Counted from the first letter of the stretch, positions 33,415 to 43,022 are shown. The stretch: 64,000 nucleotides of DNA from CALDTK01 sp965213735 (GCA_965213735.1 CBDCAB010000006.1:1922001-1986000); one strand, 5' to 3'. Made by a program: numbers and translations. The notes: generated by a model not told the origin, from the sequence alone.

Positions 33415-36400
33415 CTACCTGCTCAATTGTATGTAGCCGCTCTGGGTGTGGCCATCACCGAGTTCGATCACGTAGAAGTAGGTGCCAGCAGCCAATTCGC
33501 GCCCGCTCACCTTACCGCGCCAGTCATTGCTGTAGTCGCGGAAGCTGACGAGTTGTTGCCCATCTCGGTTGAAGATGCTGAGCACGTGATCAGGGTAGCG
33601 CCCAAGGCCAAGAATCGTTAGCTCATCATTAACGCCATCACCGTTGGGTGAGAAGCCGTTATAGATCAACAGATCCTCGCAGTACACGTCAATTTGTACC
33701 GTTGCAGAGTCGCAGCGCTCTCCTTGACATACCTCATAGGTGAAGACATCGACAGCACAATCACCCCCGTTGTGGAGGTATGAAATAGCAGTGTTGCCCA
33801 CCACTTGCGCTCTGCCAAAGAAAGGCTCACTGATCAGGCTAACTGATCGAGGCTCGTCGGTGAGCTGATCGTTTGCCAGCACCTCCAGTAGCTTGAACTG
33901 ACCTATTTCTACCGTATCGCGGTCGGGTGCGGTAGCTAAGGCTGCTTCTACCCTTATCTGGAGGCTCAAGTTGATGGAGTCGATGCTGCCATCGAGGTAC
34001 TTGCGCACGATGCAGACGGTCTCTTCACCTGTTTCGTATGCCGTGATAGTGAAACAGTCGCCATGCTGGACCACTGCGGCGCGCTCACCACTGCTGGATG
34101 CACAAGCATTGGTGACGCCGATTGGGGTTTTGCCCGTAAGGGAAGCAGGCAGACAATACTCCTGCTCAATGCCAGGCTCCATGCGCACAGTTTCATTGTG
34201 GACGTGCAGCTCTGTAGCATCAACGACCACGGCCAGCGTATCAATTCCAGCAGCAGTGCGCAGGGTGAGCTCATAGCTGCCAGGCGCGAGCTCGAGGACA
34301 TTGCGCTCCTCTGCAACTACAGCCATCGGTTTGAGTGGACCCCATATGTCGAATTCATCGCGCACATACAGCTGACTGCTGCCATAATCGGTTTTGATGC
34401 TGACCCTGCCACCAGCTACCGTAGTACCTGGATCGGTAAAGATCTCTTGCACAGCAGGGGCTAAATCCCCTGCAATACGTGCTGTTTTGCCGAAAGGCGT
34501 ACCCAACAGCACCACTTGCTGCTCGAGCTTGGAAGGATATACCTGCTCCACGACAACCTTCTTGCGCTGAAAGTTGCCCCGCTGCACCTTACCGTTAATA
34601 GCAAGGACGTCGGTTTTCTCATTAAAGGCTGCAGGTAGAGCGAACGTGGCTTTTCCGGTATAAGGATTAGCCTGCAAACGCGCACCTTCAGGACGCCAAA
34701 TGTCAGCCAGAGCAGCTGTGACGGTGACTTCTACTCTCACCTTGCGACAGTTGCCACTACTATCGCATGCACTCACGACCACCTCGCGGACCCCAGGCTG
34801 AGCGGCAGTAAACACCAGCGCCTGGCCATCCTCAGCTTTGCTAACAATTAAGTCACTGGGCACCTCCTCAATACTCCACGTCGCAAAAGCCAAGGGCAAG
34901 TCGAGCTGATCGATGCTCAAGGAGCCCATACCTCCAGCGGTAAACTCGAAGATGCTACCTGAGCCCCAAACGATGACCTGACAATCGACTTGCGCACGCA
35001 TCGGAGCACTACAGGTGTGGCCGCTAACAATAATGCTGTTGATGCCTGTCCTACCGAGGAACCGCCCGTATGTTGCCAACTCCCGCCGCGCAGGCGTCAG
35101 CGTGTAGACAGCCATGGTGGTAGTACTGACCAGGCGCAGCGCATCGAGGCCACTGCCGCCAGCCTTGATTTCACCTGCATCCCAGTCCATATAGACATCA
35201 GCGCCACCGCGACGCAGCGTGCGGATGATCTCCATAAGGTTGCCGGTCTTACCGACTGCCATGCCCATGCCCGTCCAAGAAGATACGCGGTAGTTATCTG
35301 CCAAACCACCGTGCGGAAGCGTGGCAACAGGATAGGCTGCACCTGCACGCGAGCCACTGACCTCGGTAGTACTCAGAACAGTACCGCTGGAAGAACTAAC
35401 CTGTAGATCGGGGCGAGTGAGTCCGAGGTTGAAGTATTCCGGCCGGCACTTGGTAGATAGCTTGCGCAGACGTGCATCCACCATAAGTGGCGTACAGCTG
35501 TAGTCGATAACATCGACAATGATGATGCGCTCGGTGAGCGTGGTAGCGGTAGTTTTAGAAAAGGTGAAAGTGGCCGAAGTCACTGCGTCGGGAGCTGTGT
35601 ACACACGGCAATCGGCGGTGAGGGCGCTCCAAGCTTGCGCAGATGTGCTGAGCCCCTGCAAGCCACACACCGCGAGCGGCTCGCCCACCTCAACTTCAAA
35701 GTGGAGCGTATCGCGTTGCACGTCGAGTTGCATCGGTGGAGTGACAAGCAGCTGCACCACGTCCATACATCCTGCCCCATCGCTGGCCAAAAGCTCGTAG
35801 CTGCCCACGCCAAGATTGTCGGGCAAAGCGAGGCTTGCGCCCAGGTACTTGTCGCGGAAGCTTGGTCGCTCGCTCACGCGCTGGCCTGTAGGTAAATGAG
35901 CAAGCTGCAGCACGGCAGGCAGGCGCGTATAGCCCGCCAGCTCTATGCGTTGAGCGGCTTCATCATAACTCGCGCTGAGGCCTGGCTCCACGCTCTCCAG
36001 TTTGGCCAGCACAGCTGCCATGTTAGGCGCATAGAAGTTGTTGATGACGAGTTGTTGGTTGAGGTAAAAGCGCGTAATACGCCACCCGTTGTCGCTGAAG
36101 TTGGTCGGCAAGGCCTGGAGGGAATACTCAGCTGCCGTGTAGGGATTGCAGCCGCTGGTCGGATTTGGCAGAGGATCGCCGTTGAGCGTGAAGTTTAGAT
36201 CAGCGAGCTGATTCGAAGTGCCGAGCACGCACAGCGTCTCGTCGGCAGCCATGACTTCATGGTCACCACCTGCTGAGTAGCGCACGGTATCTTCGGCAAA
36301 CACAGCCAACTCACACACCGTCTGGCCAGCTACATTGACAAGTGTGGTATCGTAAATCAACTGGCCCGCCACCCGATAGGTGTGTACCAGCTGCAACTGA

Positions 36401-38175
36401 ACATCAGCAAAGCTGCCCGTCGGCGTGCGCAGCTCGTAGCAGTCACTACCAGCATCGACCAGCGATACCCCGTTAATTGGTTCGGGCAAATCAACTGCCA
36501 CTGGTGCAGCGTCGACTTGTAGGCCAGCTGCGATACATAATGGCGCGTCTGTGCTAGCCACAAAACTATCGAGTTTGGGCAGAGCAATGAGCGTCAGTTC
36601 CACCTCGGAGCACTCGGGAGTGTTGGTGCAGAGCTCGACGCAGGTCTCGATACTACCCGACCACTCGCCGAGAGTTGAGAACAGCAGACAGGGTAAATTG
36701 GCTTCGCTGGTATTATCGACCTCAGCCGAGACGCTAGCCGGCCAATTAGGCGCGCATAGGCTGGCTTGCTGATTGGGTGCATCAAGGCATTCCCGCAGCG
36801 GAGCGTATGGACTCACCACGAGCAGCATAGCATCCAGGCATTGTTTTGCTTCGATGTTCAAGGTCTGCTCCGTAGAGCAGCCATCGCTCGTTGTGGTAGT
36901 CAGCTTTACCTCCGTATCAGCTGCGATTTGGAAGGTGGTGCTGCGGCAAGTGGTGCAACTAAATTCGACTTGCCCCGACCAGCTGTAGCTTACGGGTGTA
37001 GTACTTTCTGATGCCGTAAGCGTAAGGGACTCACCGGGACAGGTAGGCTGGTTGCCAGCAACGGTGATTGCAGGGCAGTTACTGAGGCTCGTGATGTCGC
37101 TATCGTCCTCATCCTCTTCGCGAGCTAAAGTGTAGGCATCATCTATGAGCGCATCGTTGGTCGGATCATAATCGGGCGTCGAGTCATCATCTGTGAGTAA
37201 GGTACTACCTGCATAAAAAGCGGCTACTTCTGCAAACATTTGGTAGTCAGTCGCTGAGCCACCGGGGATAGATTCGATGCTGAAGTTGACTGTGGTGACT
37301 TCGCCGGGATACAGCATGCCGGTCCAGTCTGTCTTCATGATGTTACCAGCCAGCTGCCAGTTGATGGTGCCCGGCTTGAGCCGCATGAAGCGCGAGGTAG
37401 TGACGTATAAGGAGGCTTTCGTTACAGGGCCAGCGCCTTGATTGTAGAGTTTTATCTCCACTTCCTGGTCGCTAGCGTCGTCGCCGAGTGGCGTGGTGCC
37501 GACTGTCAGCGCCAAATCTGCAGCGCATGCGGCGCGAGCCACGATGACAGGACAGCAATTACCTGCGGCACAGCCTTGTCCATTGATCAAGAATGTGTAC
37601 TCGCCGCTGCTACTCGGATGCAGTGTATCGCTTGTCGCATAAGCTAGTAGCTCTCCATCGCGGTACCAGCTGTACTCGTTTTGCTGACTCGGGGCACGCA
37701 GCACCAGTTCTTGACCGCAGTCTACTGCCACAGGTACACTGAGGCAGGCTTGATCCTGGTCGTCCTCGTAAGGTCGGTCGTTGCCCGGGCTACTGTCCCA
37801 GTCTATTCCATCGGCGTTGGTGAGTTCTGCTGTTAGCGTATGCACACCTCCGTAGTTGGGCTGCACGGCGATGCGCAGCTGCTTTGTCTGGCCGGCAGGA
37901 AGTTCGGCTACTTGCCATTCGAGGCGAGCGTCGTCGAAGTTGTCGGTTGTGACAGCGCTGACGAAGAAGAGTGCTGGACTCATGCGCAGGCTCACCTGCA
38001 GATCGCGGCGCGTGTCGCTGCCCTCATTGGTGATGTCGATGACTGCATACACGAGTTCGTTGGCAGCAGGTCGAGGGTTTTCTACCGTCGTGCTCACCGA
38101 CACGTCGGCCTGCGCGAGAGCGAGGCGAAGCGTGGCTAGGAGCCCGAACGTCAGCATGAATTTGAGTGAGTTCAC
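33415..38175 (-). CDS. large surface protein with type B T9SS sorting domain
   Basis: A 1586-residue exported protein. The signal peptide is about residues 1-22 (MNSLKFMLTFGLLATLRLALA). A DUF11/CARDB-like module follows (NPRPAANELVYAVIDITNEGSDTRRDLQVSLRM), with a second one near 215 and Ig/PKD-like segments such as NQPTCPGESLTLTASES. A cadherin-like stretch before the end (VEIGQFKLLEVLANDQLTDEPRSV) precedes the type B CHU_C domain (YNGFSPNGDGVNDELTI to QSGYIQLSR). This is the first gene of the adhesin, PorP/SprF, OmpA/PD40, SprB-repeat cluster and is the likely client of that PorP/SprF protein. The central ~700 residues match no family I recognise. Confidence 0.88.
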   Translation of the reverse strand: MNSLKFMLTFGLLATLRLALAQADVSVSTTVENPRPAANELVYAVIDITNEGSDTRRDLQVSLRMSPALFFVSAVTTDNFDDARLEWQVAELPAGQTKQLRIAVQPNYGGVHTLTAELTNADGIDWDSSPGNDRPYEDDQDQACLSVPVAVDCGQELVLRAPSQQNEYSWYRDGELLAYATSDTLHPSSSGEYTFLINGQGCAAGNCCPVIVARAACAADLALTVGTTPLGDDASDQEVEIKLYNQGAGPVTKASLYVTTSRFMRLKPGTINWQLAGNIMKTDWTGMLYPGEVTTVNFSIESIPGGSATDYQMFAEVAAFYAGSTLLTDDDSTPDYDPTNDALIDDAYTLAREEDEDDSDITSLSNCPAITVAGNQPTCPGESLTLTASESTTPVSYSWSGQVEFSCTTCRSTTFQIAADTEVKLTTTTSDGCSTEQTLNIEAKQCLDAMLLVVSPYAPLRECLDAPNQQASLCAPNWPASVSAEVDNTSEANLPCLLFSTLGEWSGSIETCVELCTNTPECSEVELTLIALPKLDSFVASTDAPLCIAAGLQVDAAPVAVDLPEPINGVSLVDAGSDCYELRTPTGSFADVQLQLVHTYRVAGQLIYDTTLVNVAGQTVCELAVFAEDTVRYSAGGDHEVMAADETLCVLGTSNQLADLNFTLNGDPLPNPTSGCNPYTAAEYSLQALPTNFSDNGWRITRFYLNQQLVINNFYAPNMAAVLAKLESVEPGLSASYDEAAQRIELAGYTRLPAVLQLAHLPTGQRVSERPSFRDKYLGASLALPDNLGVGSYELLASDGAGCMDVVQLLVTPPMQLDVQRDTLHFEVEVGEPLAVCGLQGLSTSAQAWSALTADCRVYTAPDAVTSATFTFSKTTATTLTERIIIVDVIDYSCTPLMVDARLRKLSTKCRPEYFNLGLTRPDLQVSSSSGTVLSTTEVSGSRAGAAYPVATLPHGGLADNYRVSSWTGMGMAVGKTGNLMEIIRTLRRGGADVYMDWDAGEIKAGGSGLDALRLVSTTTMAVYTLTPARRELATYGRFLGRTGINSIIVSGHTCSAPMRAQVDCQVIVWGSGSIFEFTAGGMGSLSIDQLDLPLAFATWSIEEVPSDLIVSKAEDGQALVFTAAQPGVREVVVSACDSSGNCRKVRVEVTVTAALADIWRPEGARLQANPYTGKATFALPAAFNEKTDVLAINGKVQRGNFQRKKVVVEQVYPSKLEQQVVLLGTPFGKTARIAGDLAPAVQEIFTDPGTTVAGGRVSIKTDYGSSQLYVRDEFDIWGPLKPMAVVAEERNVLELAPGSYELTLRTAAGIDTLAVVVDATELHVHNETVRMEPGIEQEYCLPASLTGKTPIGVTNACASSSGERAAVVQHGDCFTITAYETGEETVCIVRKYLDGSIDSINLSLQIRVEAALATAPDRDTVEIGQFKLLEVLANDQLTDEPRSVSLISEPFFGRAQVVGNTAISYLHNGGDCAVDVFTYEVCQGERCDSATVQIDVYCEDLLIYNGFSPNGDGVNDELTILGLGRYPDHVLSIFNRDGQQLVSFRDYSNDWRGKVSGRELAAGTYFYVIELGDGHTQSGYIQLSR

Positions 38176-38308
38176 CGAGAAGTATTAATCGCTACGAGGG
38201 GCATGCGGGGGCCTTGCGAGGTTCAAACGAAGTGGCACAGCAGGGGCCTGCGTCCAGGTGATTCGTGGCAAGGATGGTGCCTAATGGTGGGCAGCGACTT
38301 CAGCAGTG

Positions 38309-38327
38309 ACCCTAGTCACATTAGGGT
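38309..38327. promoter_or_regulatory. small inverted repeat in a divergent intergenic region
   Basis: ACCCTA and TAGGGT arms separated by seven bases, in the 242-bp space between the divergent adhesin and esterase genes. It could be an operator; nothing else supports that. Confidence 0.25.
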
Positions 38328-38399
38328 AGAGCTATGGCTCGGCGCTGCGGAAGCTTTCGGCAAAGGGTAGATATGAGCCCTTGAGCGACTACTTTTCCG

Positions 38400-38413
38400 G
38401 CTTTCGCCAAAAC
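38400..38413 (-). repeat. iterated 14-mer, copy 8, next to a start codon
   Basis: Exact match (minus strand) in intergenic DNA, ending four bases before the ATG of the esterase gene at 38418. It occupies the place where a ribosome-binding region would be. Confidence 0.85.
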
Positions 38414-38417
38414 ACCT

Positions 38418-39485
38418 ATGGACAAATTAAAAATTAAGCTCGAGTTACTGGCCCCAGAATGTGACGCGAAGGAGGTGCTTTGTACGGGGTCGTTTGATGA
38501 CTGGATTACCAGCTCTGGGGTAGTCAGACTCAGCAAAAAAGCGCCCGGCTACTTCACTACCGAGGTTGCTTGGGCCGGCAAACACCACCAGTACAAGTAC
38601 CACTTAGGCGACTGGCAGAGTGCCGAACTCGATGAGTGGGGCAATACCGTGCCCAATCGCAGCTACAGCGGCGAAGGGCCTATCCGGGACTTTGTGCCGC
38701 AATTTGCGAATGAGCATCAGTTTCACAATCCTCTCTACCTGCCGCGCATCGAGCGACTGCCTACCAACCTGCCGCTGCCTGCCCCTTTTGCCACTCGCCG
38801 TATCGCGGCGCTGCTGCCGTACAACTACGAGAATAGTCGGGAGCGCTACCCGGTGCTCTACCTTCAGGATGGACAAAACCTCTTCGATGAGTTTGCACCT
38901 TACGGCAATTGGGAGCTCGACAAGCGGTTGGCGTGGCTCGCGGAGCGCGGTTGGGGCGACTTTATCGTGGTGGCCATCGATCACGCCGAAGACAAACGCA
39001 TCAAGGAATTTTCTCCGCCCAATCCCAATCGAGTTGGGCAGGGCGATGCCGATGCCTATGGAAATTTCTTGGCGAGGCACCTCAAGCCGCTGATCGATCG
39101 CACCTACCGTACCCTTACCGACCGCAGCCACACCGCCATCGGGGGGAGTAGCATGGGGGCCTTGGCGAGTCTGCACGTGGCGATGAGCCGGCCAGCCAAT
39201 TTTGGTAGCCTAATGATGCTGAGCCCTTCGATTTGGGTAGATGAAACAATGCCTTCCCGCTGGCCCGAGCACAACTTTGGTGCTACTAAAGTTTTCCTTT
39301 ACGGCGGCATGCAGGAGTCGGCAGGTTCTGCTGCTACTTTTGGCCGGCTTGCACAGTCTATCAAGGAGCGTCACAATGTGCGTCGTTGCCTGCACCTGCG
39401 TTCGCACTTTTCGCCCTCCGGCAAACACGTTGAATCGGAGTGGGGTGCTGTCTTTCCTCGCGCCGCTACTTACCTCTTTAGCTAG
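38418..39485 (+). CDS. esterase-like alpha/beta hydrolase with N-terminal E-set domain
   Basis: A 355-residue protein. Residues about 1-90 form an Ig-like E-set/CBM48-type domain (LLAPECDAKEVLCTGSFDDW, YKYHLGDWQ). The rest resembles the enterochelin-esterase/EstD group: RRIAALLPYNYENSRERYPVLYLQDGQNLFDE, nucleophile Ser in AIGGSSMGALASLH, and a late His near LRSHFSPSGKH. No signal peptide is seen, so it is probably cytoplasmic. The substrate is unknown; members hydrolyse siderophore, acyl or feruloyl esters. The leucyl aminopeptidase gene starts 9 bases after its stop, so they are likely co-transcribed with the ATP-grasp gene. Confidence 0.85.
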   Translation: MDKLKIKLELLAPECDAKEVLCTGSFDDWITSSGVVRLSKKAPGYFTTEVAWAGKHHQYKYHLGDWQSAELDEWGNTVPNRSYSGEGPIRDFVPQFANEHQFHNPLYLPRIERLPTNLPLPAPFATRRIAALLPYNYENSRERYPVLYLQDGQNLFDEFAPYGNWELDKRLAWLAERGWGDFIVVAIDHAEDKRIKEFSPPNPNRVGQGDADAYGNFLARHLKPLIDRTYRTLTDRSHTAIGGSSMGALASLHVAMSRPANFGSLMMLSPSIWVDETMPSRWPEHNFGATKVFLYGGMQESAGSAATFGRLAQSIKERHNVRRCLHLRSHFSPSGKHVESEWGAVFPRAATYLFS

Positions 39486-39494
39486 CCCAGCATT

Positions 39495-40898
39495 ATGAAG
39501 ATTTCTTACGCTTCCGCCAAAACGAATGATCGCGAGGTGAACATACAAGCCGTTACTGCTGAGGTGGCGAAGACGCTCGGTATAGGTTCAGCTTCCGCCA
39601 AAACAACAGGTGGCCTCGGCACAAACAAGGAGGGGCAGCTCCTAGTAGGCGTTGGCAGTGGCGAACTGCGTGATGCACTGCTGAGTGGACGCAAACTCGG
39701 GGTGTTGCTGCGCGATATGGAGGAAAAACAGCTCCGCATCGACCTGAGTGTATATAAGAAACAGGAAGAGCTAGTTGGGGCCTTTGCACGAGGTTTGTAT
39801 CTGTCTACCTACGCGCTAGGTCAGTGGAGGCAGGAGCGCGAAACTGTTTTTCTCGAGGAGCTGTCAGTGGAGCTGATTGGTGCTTTGAGTGTAGCTAAGG
39901 GAAAAGCAGTTTTGGCGAAAGCTGAAGCAATAGCTACCGGACAACGCGCGGCCATGCACCTGGTGGACAGGCCTGCAAATGCCAAGAAACCCAAAGATGT
40001 AGCCGAGTACGTGGCACAGCTCGGCGAGCAGCACGGATTCGAGGTGGAAGTACTCGATAAAGAAGCACTCGAAATTCAAGGCTTTGGTGGCCTACTTGCA
40101 GTGGGTAGAGCGAGTGCCTACCCGCCGTGTCTGCTCAAACTGCACTACCGCGGGGGCAGCAATTTCCACCTCGGCCTCGTGGGCAAAGGCATCACCTTTG
40201 ATACCGGCGGCATCAGCATCAAAGCTTCGCAAAACATGGGTGCCATGAAAAGCGATCTTGGGGGTGCAGCCGCAGTGCTTGGCACATTTGTAAGTTGTGC
40301 AGAGGCGAAACTGCCAGTAGAACTGCACGGCTTGCTGGCCGTAGCCGAAAACGCCATAAGCGGCGATGCCTACTTGCCGAGCGACGTTATCACCAACTAC
40401 AGCGGCAAGACGATAGAAATAACCGATACCGATGCTGAGGGTAGACTCGTGCTCGCTGATGCCCTGGCCTATATGCCTGAGTGGGCAAGGCCGCAACTCA
40501 CCATCGATGTGGCAACGCTGACGGGGAGTGCCGTGCGCACCTTTGGCTATGAATGTGCGGCGCTCTTTACGCATCACGAAGAATTACCCAGCCAGCTCAA
40601 TCTCGCGAGTGCTGCAAGCGGCGAACGCGTGTGGCCGCTGCCGCTGTGGAGTGAATATGAAGCTGATCTGAAAAGTGATGTGGCCGATGTCAAGCACTTT
40701 CACGGCAAGCCTATCGCTGGGGCTATTAATGCGGCGAAGTTTCTCGAGTACTTTGTCACTGAAAAAGATAAGTGGGCGCATCTCGACATTGCAGGAGTAG
40801 CTTTTGGCAATAATGAGTTTAGTCGTGATCGCTCGGCTACAGGCTATGGCGTGGCCCTTCTCACACAATTTTTAACCAATCGCAGCAATGAGTCTTAG
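39495..40898 (+). CDS. pepA: leucyl aminopeptidase, M17 family
   Basis: This two-metal exopeptidase releases N-terminal residues from peptides. The 467-residue protein has the variable N-terminal domain (1-150) and the catalytic domain with GKGITFDTGGISIKASQNMGAMKSDLGG, carrying active Lys and metal Asp, and the signature TDTDAEGRLVLADAL. It lies between the esterase and ATP-grasp genes; its 3' end overlaps the ATP-grasp start by 11 bases. The N-terminus contains two identical GCTTCCGCCAAAAC words (39510, 39591) both read as SAKT, one mismatch from the iterated 14-mer, and an exact copy at 39909 read as VLAKA. Confidence 0.94.
   Translation: MKISYASAKTNDREVNIQAVTAEVAKTLGIGSASAKTTGGLGTNKEGQLLVGVGSGELRDALLSGRKLGVLLRDMEEKQLRIDLSVYKKQEELVGAFARGLYLSTYALGQWRQERETVFLEELSVELIGALSVAKGKAVLAKAEAIATGQRAAMHLVDRPANAKKPKDVAEYVAQLGEQHGFEVEVLDKEALEIQGFGGLLAVGRASAYPPCLLKLHYRGGSNFHLGLVGKGITFDTGGISIKASQNMGAMKSDLGGAAAVLGTFVSCAEAKLPVELHGLLAVAENAISGDAYLPSDVITNYSGKTIEITDTDAEGRLVLADALAYMPEWARPQLTIDVATLTGSAVRTFGYECAALFTHHEELPSQLNLASAASGERVWPLPLWSEYEADLKSDVADVKHFHGKPIAGAINAAKFLEYFVTEKDKWAHLDIAGVAFGNNEFSRDRSATGYGVALLTQFLTNRSNES
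39909..39922 (+). repeat. iterated 14-mer, copy 9
   Basis: Exact match followed by T in the leucyl aminopeptidase gene, read as VLAKA. One-mismatch relatives lie at 39510-39523 and 39591-39604 on the other strand. Confidence 0.85.
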
Positions 40899-42060
40899 TT
40901 TTCTCTGCATCTCTGAAGATTTTAAGGGGAGCACGTTTATGACCACCGTGAAGTCGCTGGGGCATAAGGTGTTTTTGCTTACAGAAGAAAAGAATCGGCA
41001 CGAGGCATGGCCGCGTGCGTCGATAGATGAGATATTTTATAGTCCAGACAAGGATGATCAGCCGCACAATCGCCAGGCGCTCGTGGATGGTACTGCCTGG
41101 CTGATGCGCGAACATGGTATCGACTGCATCGTGGCTCTCGATGACTTTGATGTGGAGGATGCGGCGCTACTGCGGGAGGAATTTCGCATTTCTGGCATGG
41201 GGCAGACTACGGCGCGGCACTTTCGCGATAAGCTGGCGATGCGGCTACGCGCGCAGCGCAATGGCATTCCGGTGCCTGCATTTAGTGCGCTGTTTCGGCC
41301 TGCACAGCTCGAGGAGTTTTGCGCTAAGCATCCAGGTCCATACGTAATCAAACCTCGCGATGAGGCTTCGGCGGCGGGCATACGCAAGGTTGCCGATCCA
41401 AATGCAGCTCGTGAAGCGATGCGCACTTTAGGAGACCAAGCTTACCGATTTCTCATCGAAACTTTTGCTCCGGGAAGGGTCTACCACGTAGATGCCCTGG
41501 TGCACGATGGCAAGTTTCATTTTGTACGTAGCAGTGCCTATGGTGCGCCGCCCTTGCAGATCGTACAGGGTGGAGGCATATTTCAGACGCGCATGCTCGA
41601 CCCGAAGAGTAAGGAGGCCAAGCAGCTCGAAAAGCTTACCAAGCAGGTGATGGATGGGTTTGGCATGAAGTACAGTGCCAGCCATACGGAGTTTATTCAA
41701 GATGCAGCTGGAAATTTCCTTTTTCTCGAGACTTCTTCTCGGGTTGGTGGGGCATATATCGCCAACATGATTGAGCACGCTACGGGTGTAGACATGTGGA
41801 GTGAGTGGGCGCGGATAGAGCTATCGAACTTACTGGATGAGCCCTACGAGTTGAAGCCGCCGAAGCCTGGCTATGCCGCTGTGACGATTAAGGCGGTGGG
41901 TGATCAGCCGACGAGTCTAGATGGTATTGCTAGGAGTTGTGTAGCTGAGGATTTGACGAAGCGCTACCATGTGGGCCGAGTCTTCAGAGGGAACAATCTT
42001 GCTGAAGTTGCCGCTGCGCAGGATGAGTTTGCGGAGGCGTTGGTGCAGCGTTTTAGGTAG
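40888..42060 (+). CDS. ATP-grasp family ligase, substrate unknown
   Basis: A 390-residue cytoplasmic enzyme that probably joins a carboxylate to an amine or thiol using ATP. The pre-ATP domain (SLSFLCISEDFKGSTFMTTVKSLGHKVFLL) is followed by the ATP-grasp fold: RDKLAMRLRAQRNGIPVPAF, PGPYVIKPRDEASAAGIRKV with the ATP-binding Lys, FAPGRVYHVDALVHDGK, and FLFLETSSRVGGAYIANMI with metal-binding acidic and polar residues. The start overlaps the leucyl aminopeptidase stop by 11 bases, implying coupled translation. It is convergent with the small membrane-protein gene and overlaps its end by 8 bases. Confidence 0.85.
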   Translation: MSLSFLCISEDFKGSTFMTTVKSLGHKVFLLTEEKNRHEAWPRASIDEIFYSPDKDDQPHNRQALVDGTAWLMREHGIDCIVALDDFDVEDAALLREEFRISGMGQTTARHFRDKLAMRLRAQRNGIPVPAFSALFRPAQLEEFCAKHPGPYVIKPRDEASAAGIRKVADPNAAREAMRTLGDQAYRFLIETFAPGRVYHVDALVHDGKFHFVRSSAYGAPPLQIVQGGGIFQTRMLDPKSKEAKQLEKLTKQVMDGFGMKYSASHTEFIQDAAGNFLFLETSSRVGGAYIANMIEHATGVDMWSEWARIELSNLLDEPYELKPPKPGYAAVTIKAVGDQPTSLDGIARSCVAEDLTKRYHVGRVFRGNNLAEVAAAQDEFAEALVQRFR

Positions 42061-42511
42061 TGGCTTTGACTTGTCGCCACAGCTGCACGATCATTGCCAC
42101 AGGCAGGATGAGCAGCACGATGAGCAGTGCCGAGCCGAAGAACACGAATTCGTTGCGTACGTAGCGCGCCCATCTGGCGGCTTCGGGATGTGCGGCATTA
42201 TCAAAAAGTGCTGCAAAGCCGTTGGCATCGATGTAGGTCTGCATCTCATTGAGGGCAAGCACGGTGGCGAGAAATGCGGGTACAGCGAGAATGGTGACTA
42301 CACCTTTCATGTAGCGGGGCCGTAGCCATGGACTCAAGGTTGCAAAGAACAGCAGGCGCACCACGGTGATGAAGCCGATTATGATGATAAAGTTGGCCAG
42401 CAGCCCCACAAATGGCCCTATGATATAGAAAGGCGGAGCGACTACAGCTAGCGCAATGGCGACTGCTAGGAGGATAAAGAGTAACTCGGAGGTAAGCTGC
42501 TGCTTGAGCAT
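42053..42511 (-). CDS. small integral membrane protein, unknown
   Basis: A 152-residue protein with about four hydrophobic helices: LLFILLAVAIALAVVAPPFY, FVGLLANFIIIIGFITVVRLLF, GVVTILAVPAFLATVLAL and FFGSALLIVLLILPVAMIV. A polar loop around 95-120 (YIDANGFAALFDNAAHPEAARWARY) lies before the last helix. No family recognised. The 3' end overlaps the ATP-grasp gene end by 8 bases in the convergent arrangement. Its upstream side abuts the inverted-repeat element array at 42544. Confidence 0.65.
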   Translation of the reverse strand: MLKQQLTSELLFILLAVAIALAVVAPPFYIIGPFVGLLANFIIIIGFITVVRLLFFATLSPWLRPRYMKGVVTILAVPAFLATVLALNEMQTYIDANGFAALFDNAAHPEAARWARYVRNEFVFFGSALLIVLLILPVAMIVQLWRQVKATT

Positions 42512-42543
42512 TGGTGAGGGCGTGGGATCTGATGCAAGCTAAC

Positions 42544-43022
42544 TGTACCTGAACCGTCGCTTCAACTGACACCTATTAGAATCTGCGAAGATTTAACATT
42601 TCTCGAGCTGTTAGATGTTCGGAGAAGCAACGGTTCTTACGTGCAGCCCTCGGTGACTCCTCCGTGCAGACTCTCTGCGCCTCTCCGTGGGAGAGGCGTG
42701 GGAGAGGCATCAATATTTCAGGGGCGATGTACCTGAACCGTCGCTTCAACTGACACTTATTAGAATCTGCGAGGATTTTAAAGTTCTCGAGCTGTTAGAA
42801 TTTTGGAGAAGCAACGGTTCTTACGTGCAGCACTCCGTGGCTCCTCCGTGGCACCTCCGTGCAAATTCTCCGTGCCTCTCCGTGTGAGAGGCGTGGGAGA
42901 GGCGTCTATATTTCAGGTGCGATGTACCTGAACCGTCGCTTCAACTAACACTTATTAGAATCTGCGAGGATTTAAAATTTCTCGAGCTGGTAGATTTTGT
43001 GAGAGGCGACGGTTCTTACGTG
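42544..43022. repeat. three copies of a ~100-bp element with inverted ends
   Basis: Copies lie at about 42544-42646, 42728-42830 and 42923-43022. Each starts TGTACCTGAACCGTCGCTTC and ends GAAGCAACGGTTCTTACGT (third copy GAGGCGACGGTTCTTACGT), so the ends are imperfect inverted repeats of about 18 bases; the interior (TTATTAGAATCTGCGA, TTCTCGAGCTG) is conserved. The ~85-90-bp spacers are themselves related and contain ctccgtg words and a cctctcc/ggagagg palindrome. This looks like a small non-coding mobile or REP-type element that has been tandemly duplicated. No protein is encoded. Confidence 0.8.

Noticed and set aside
2206..34498. GTTTTGCCGAAAGGC at 2206-2220 and 34484-34498 as further copies of the iterated word
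   Set aside because: They differ in the middle and at the end; identical 15-mers occurring twice are expected by chance in 64 kb.
42544..43022. CRISPR-like alternation of repeat and spacer
   Set aside because: Repeats are ~100 bases with inverted ends and the spacers are related to each other.
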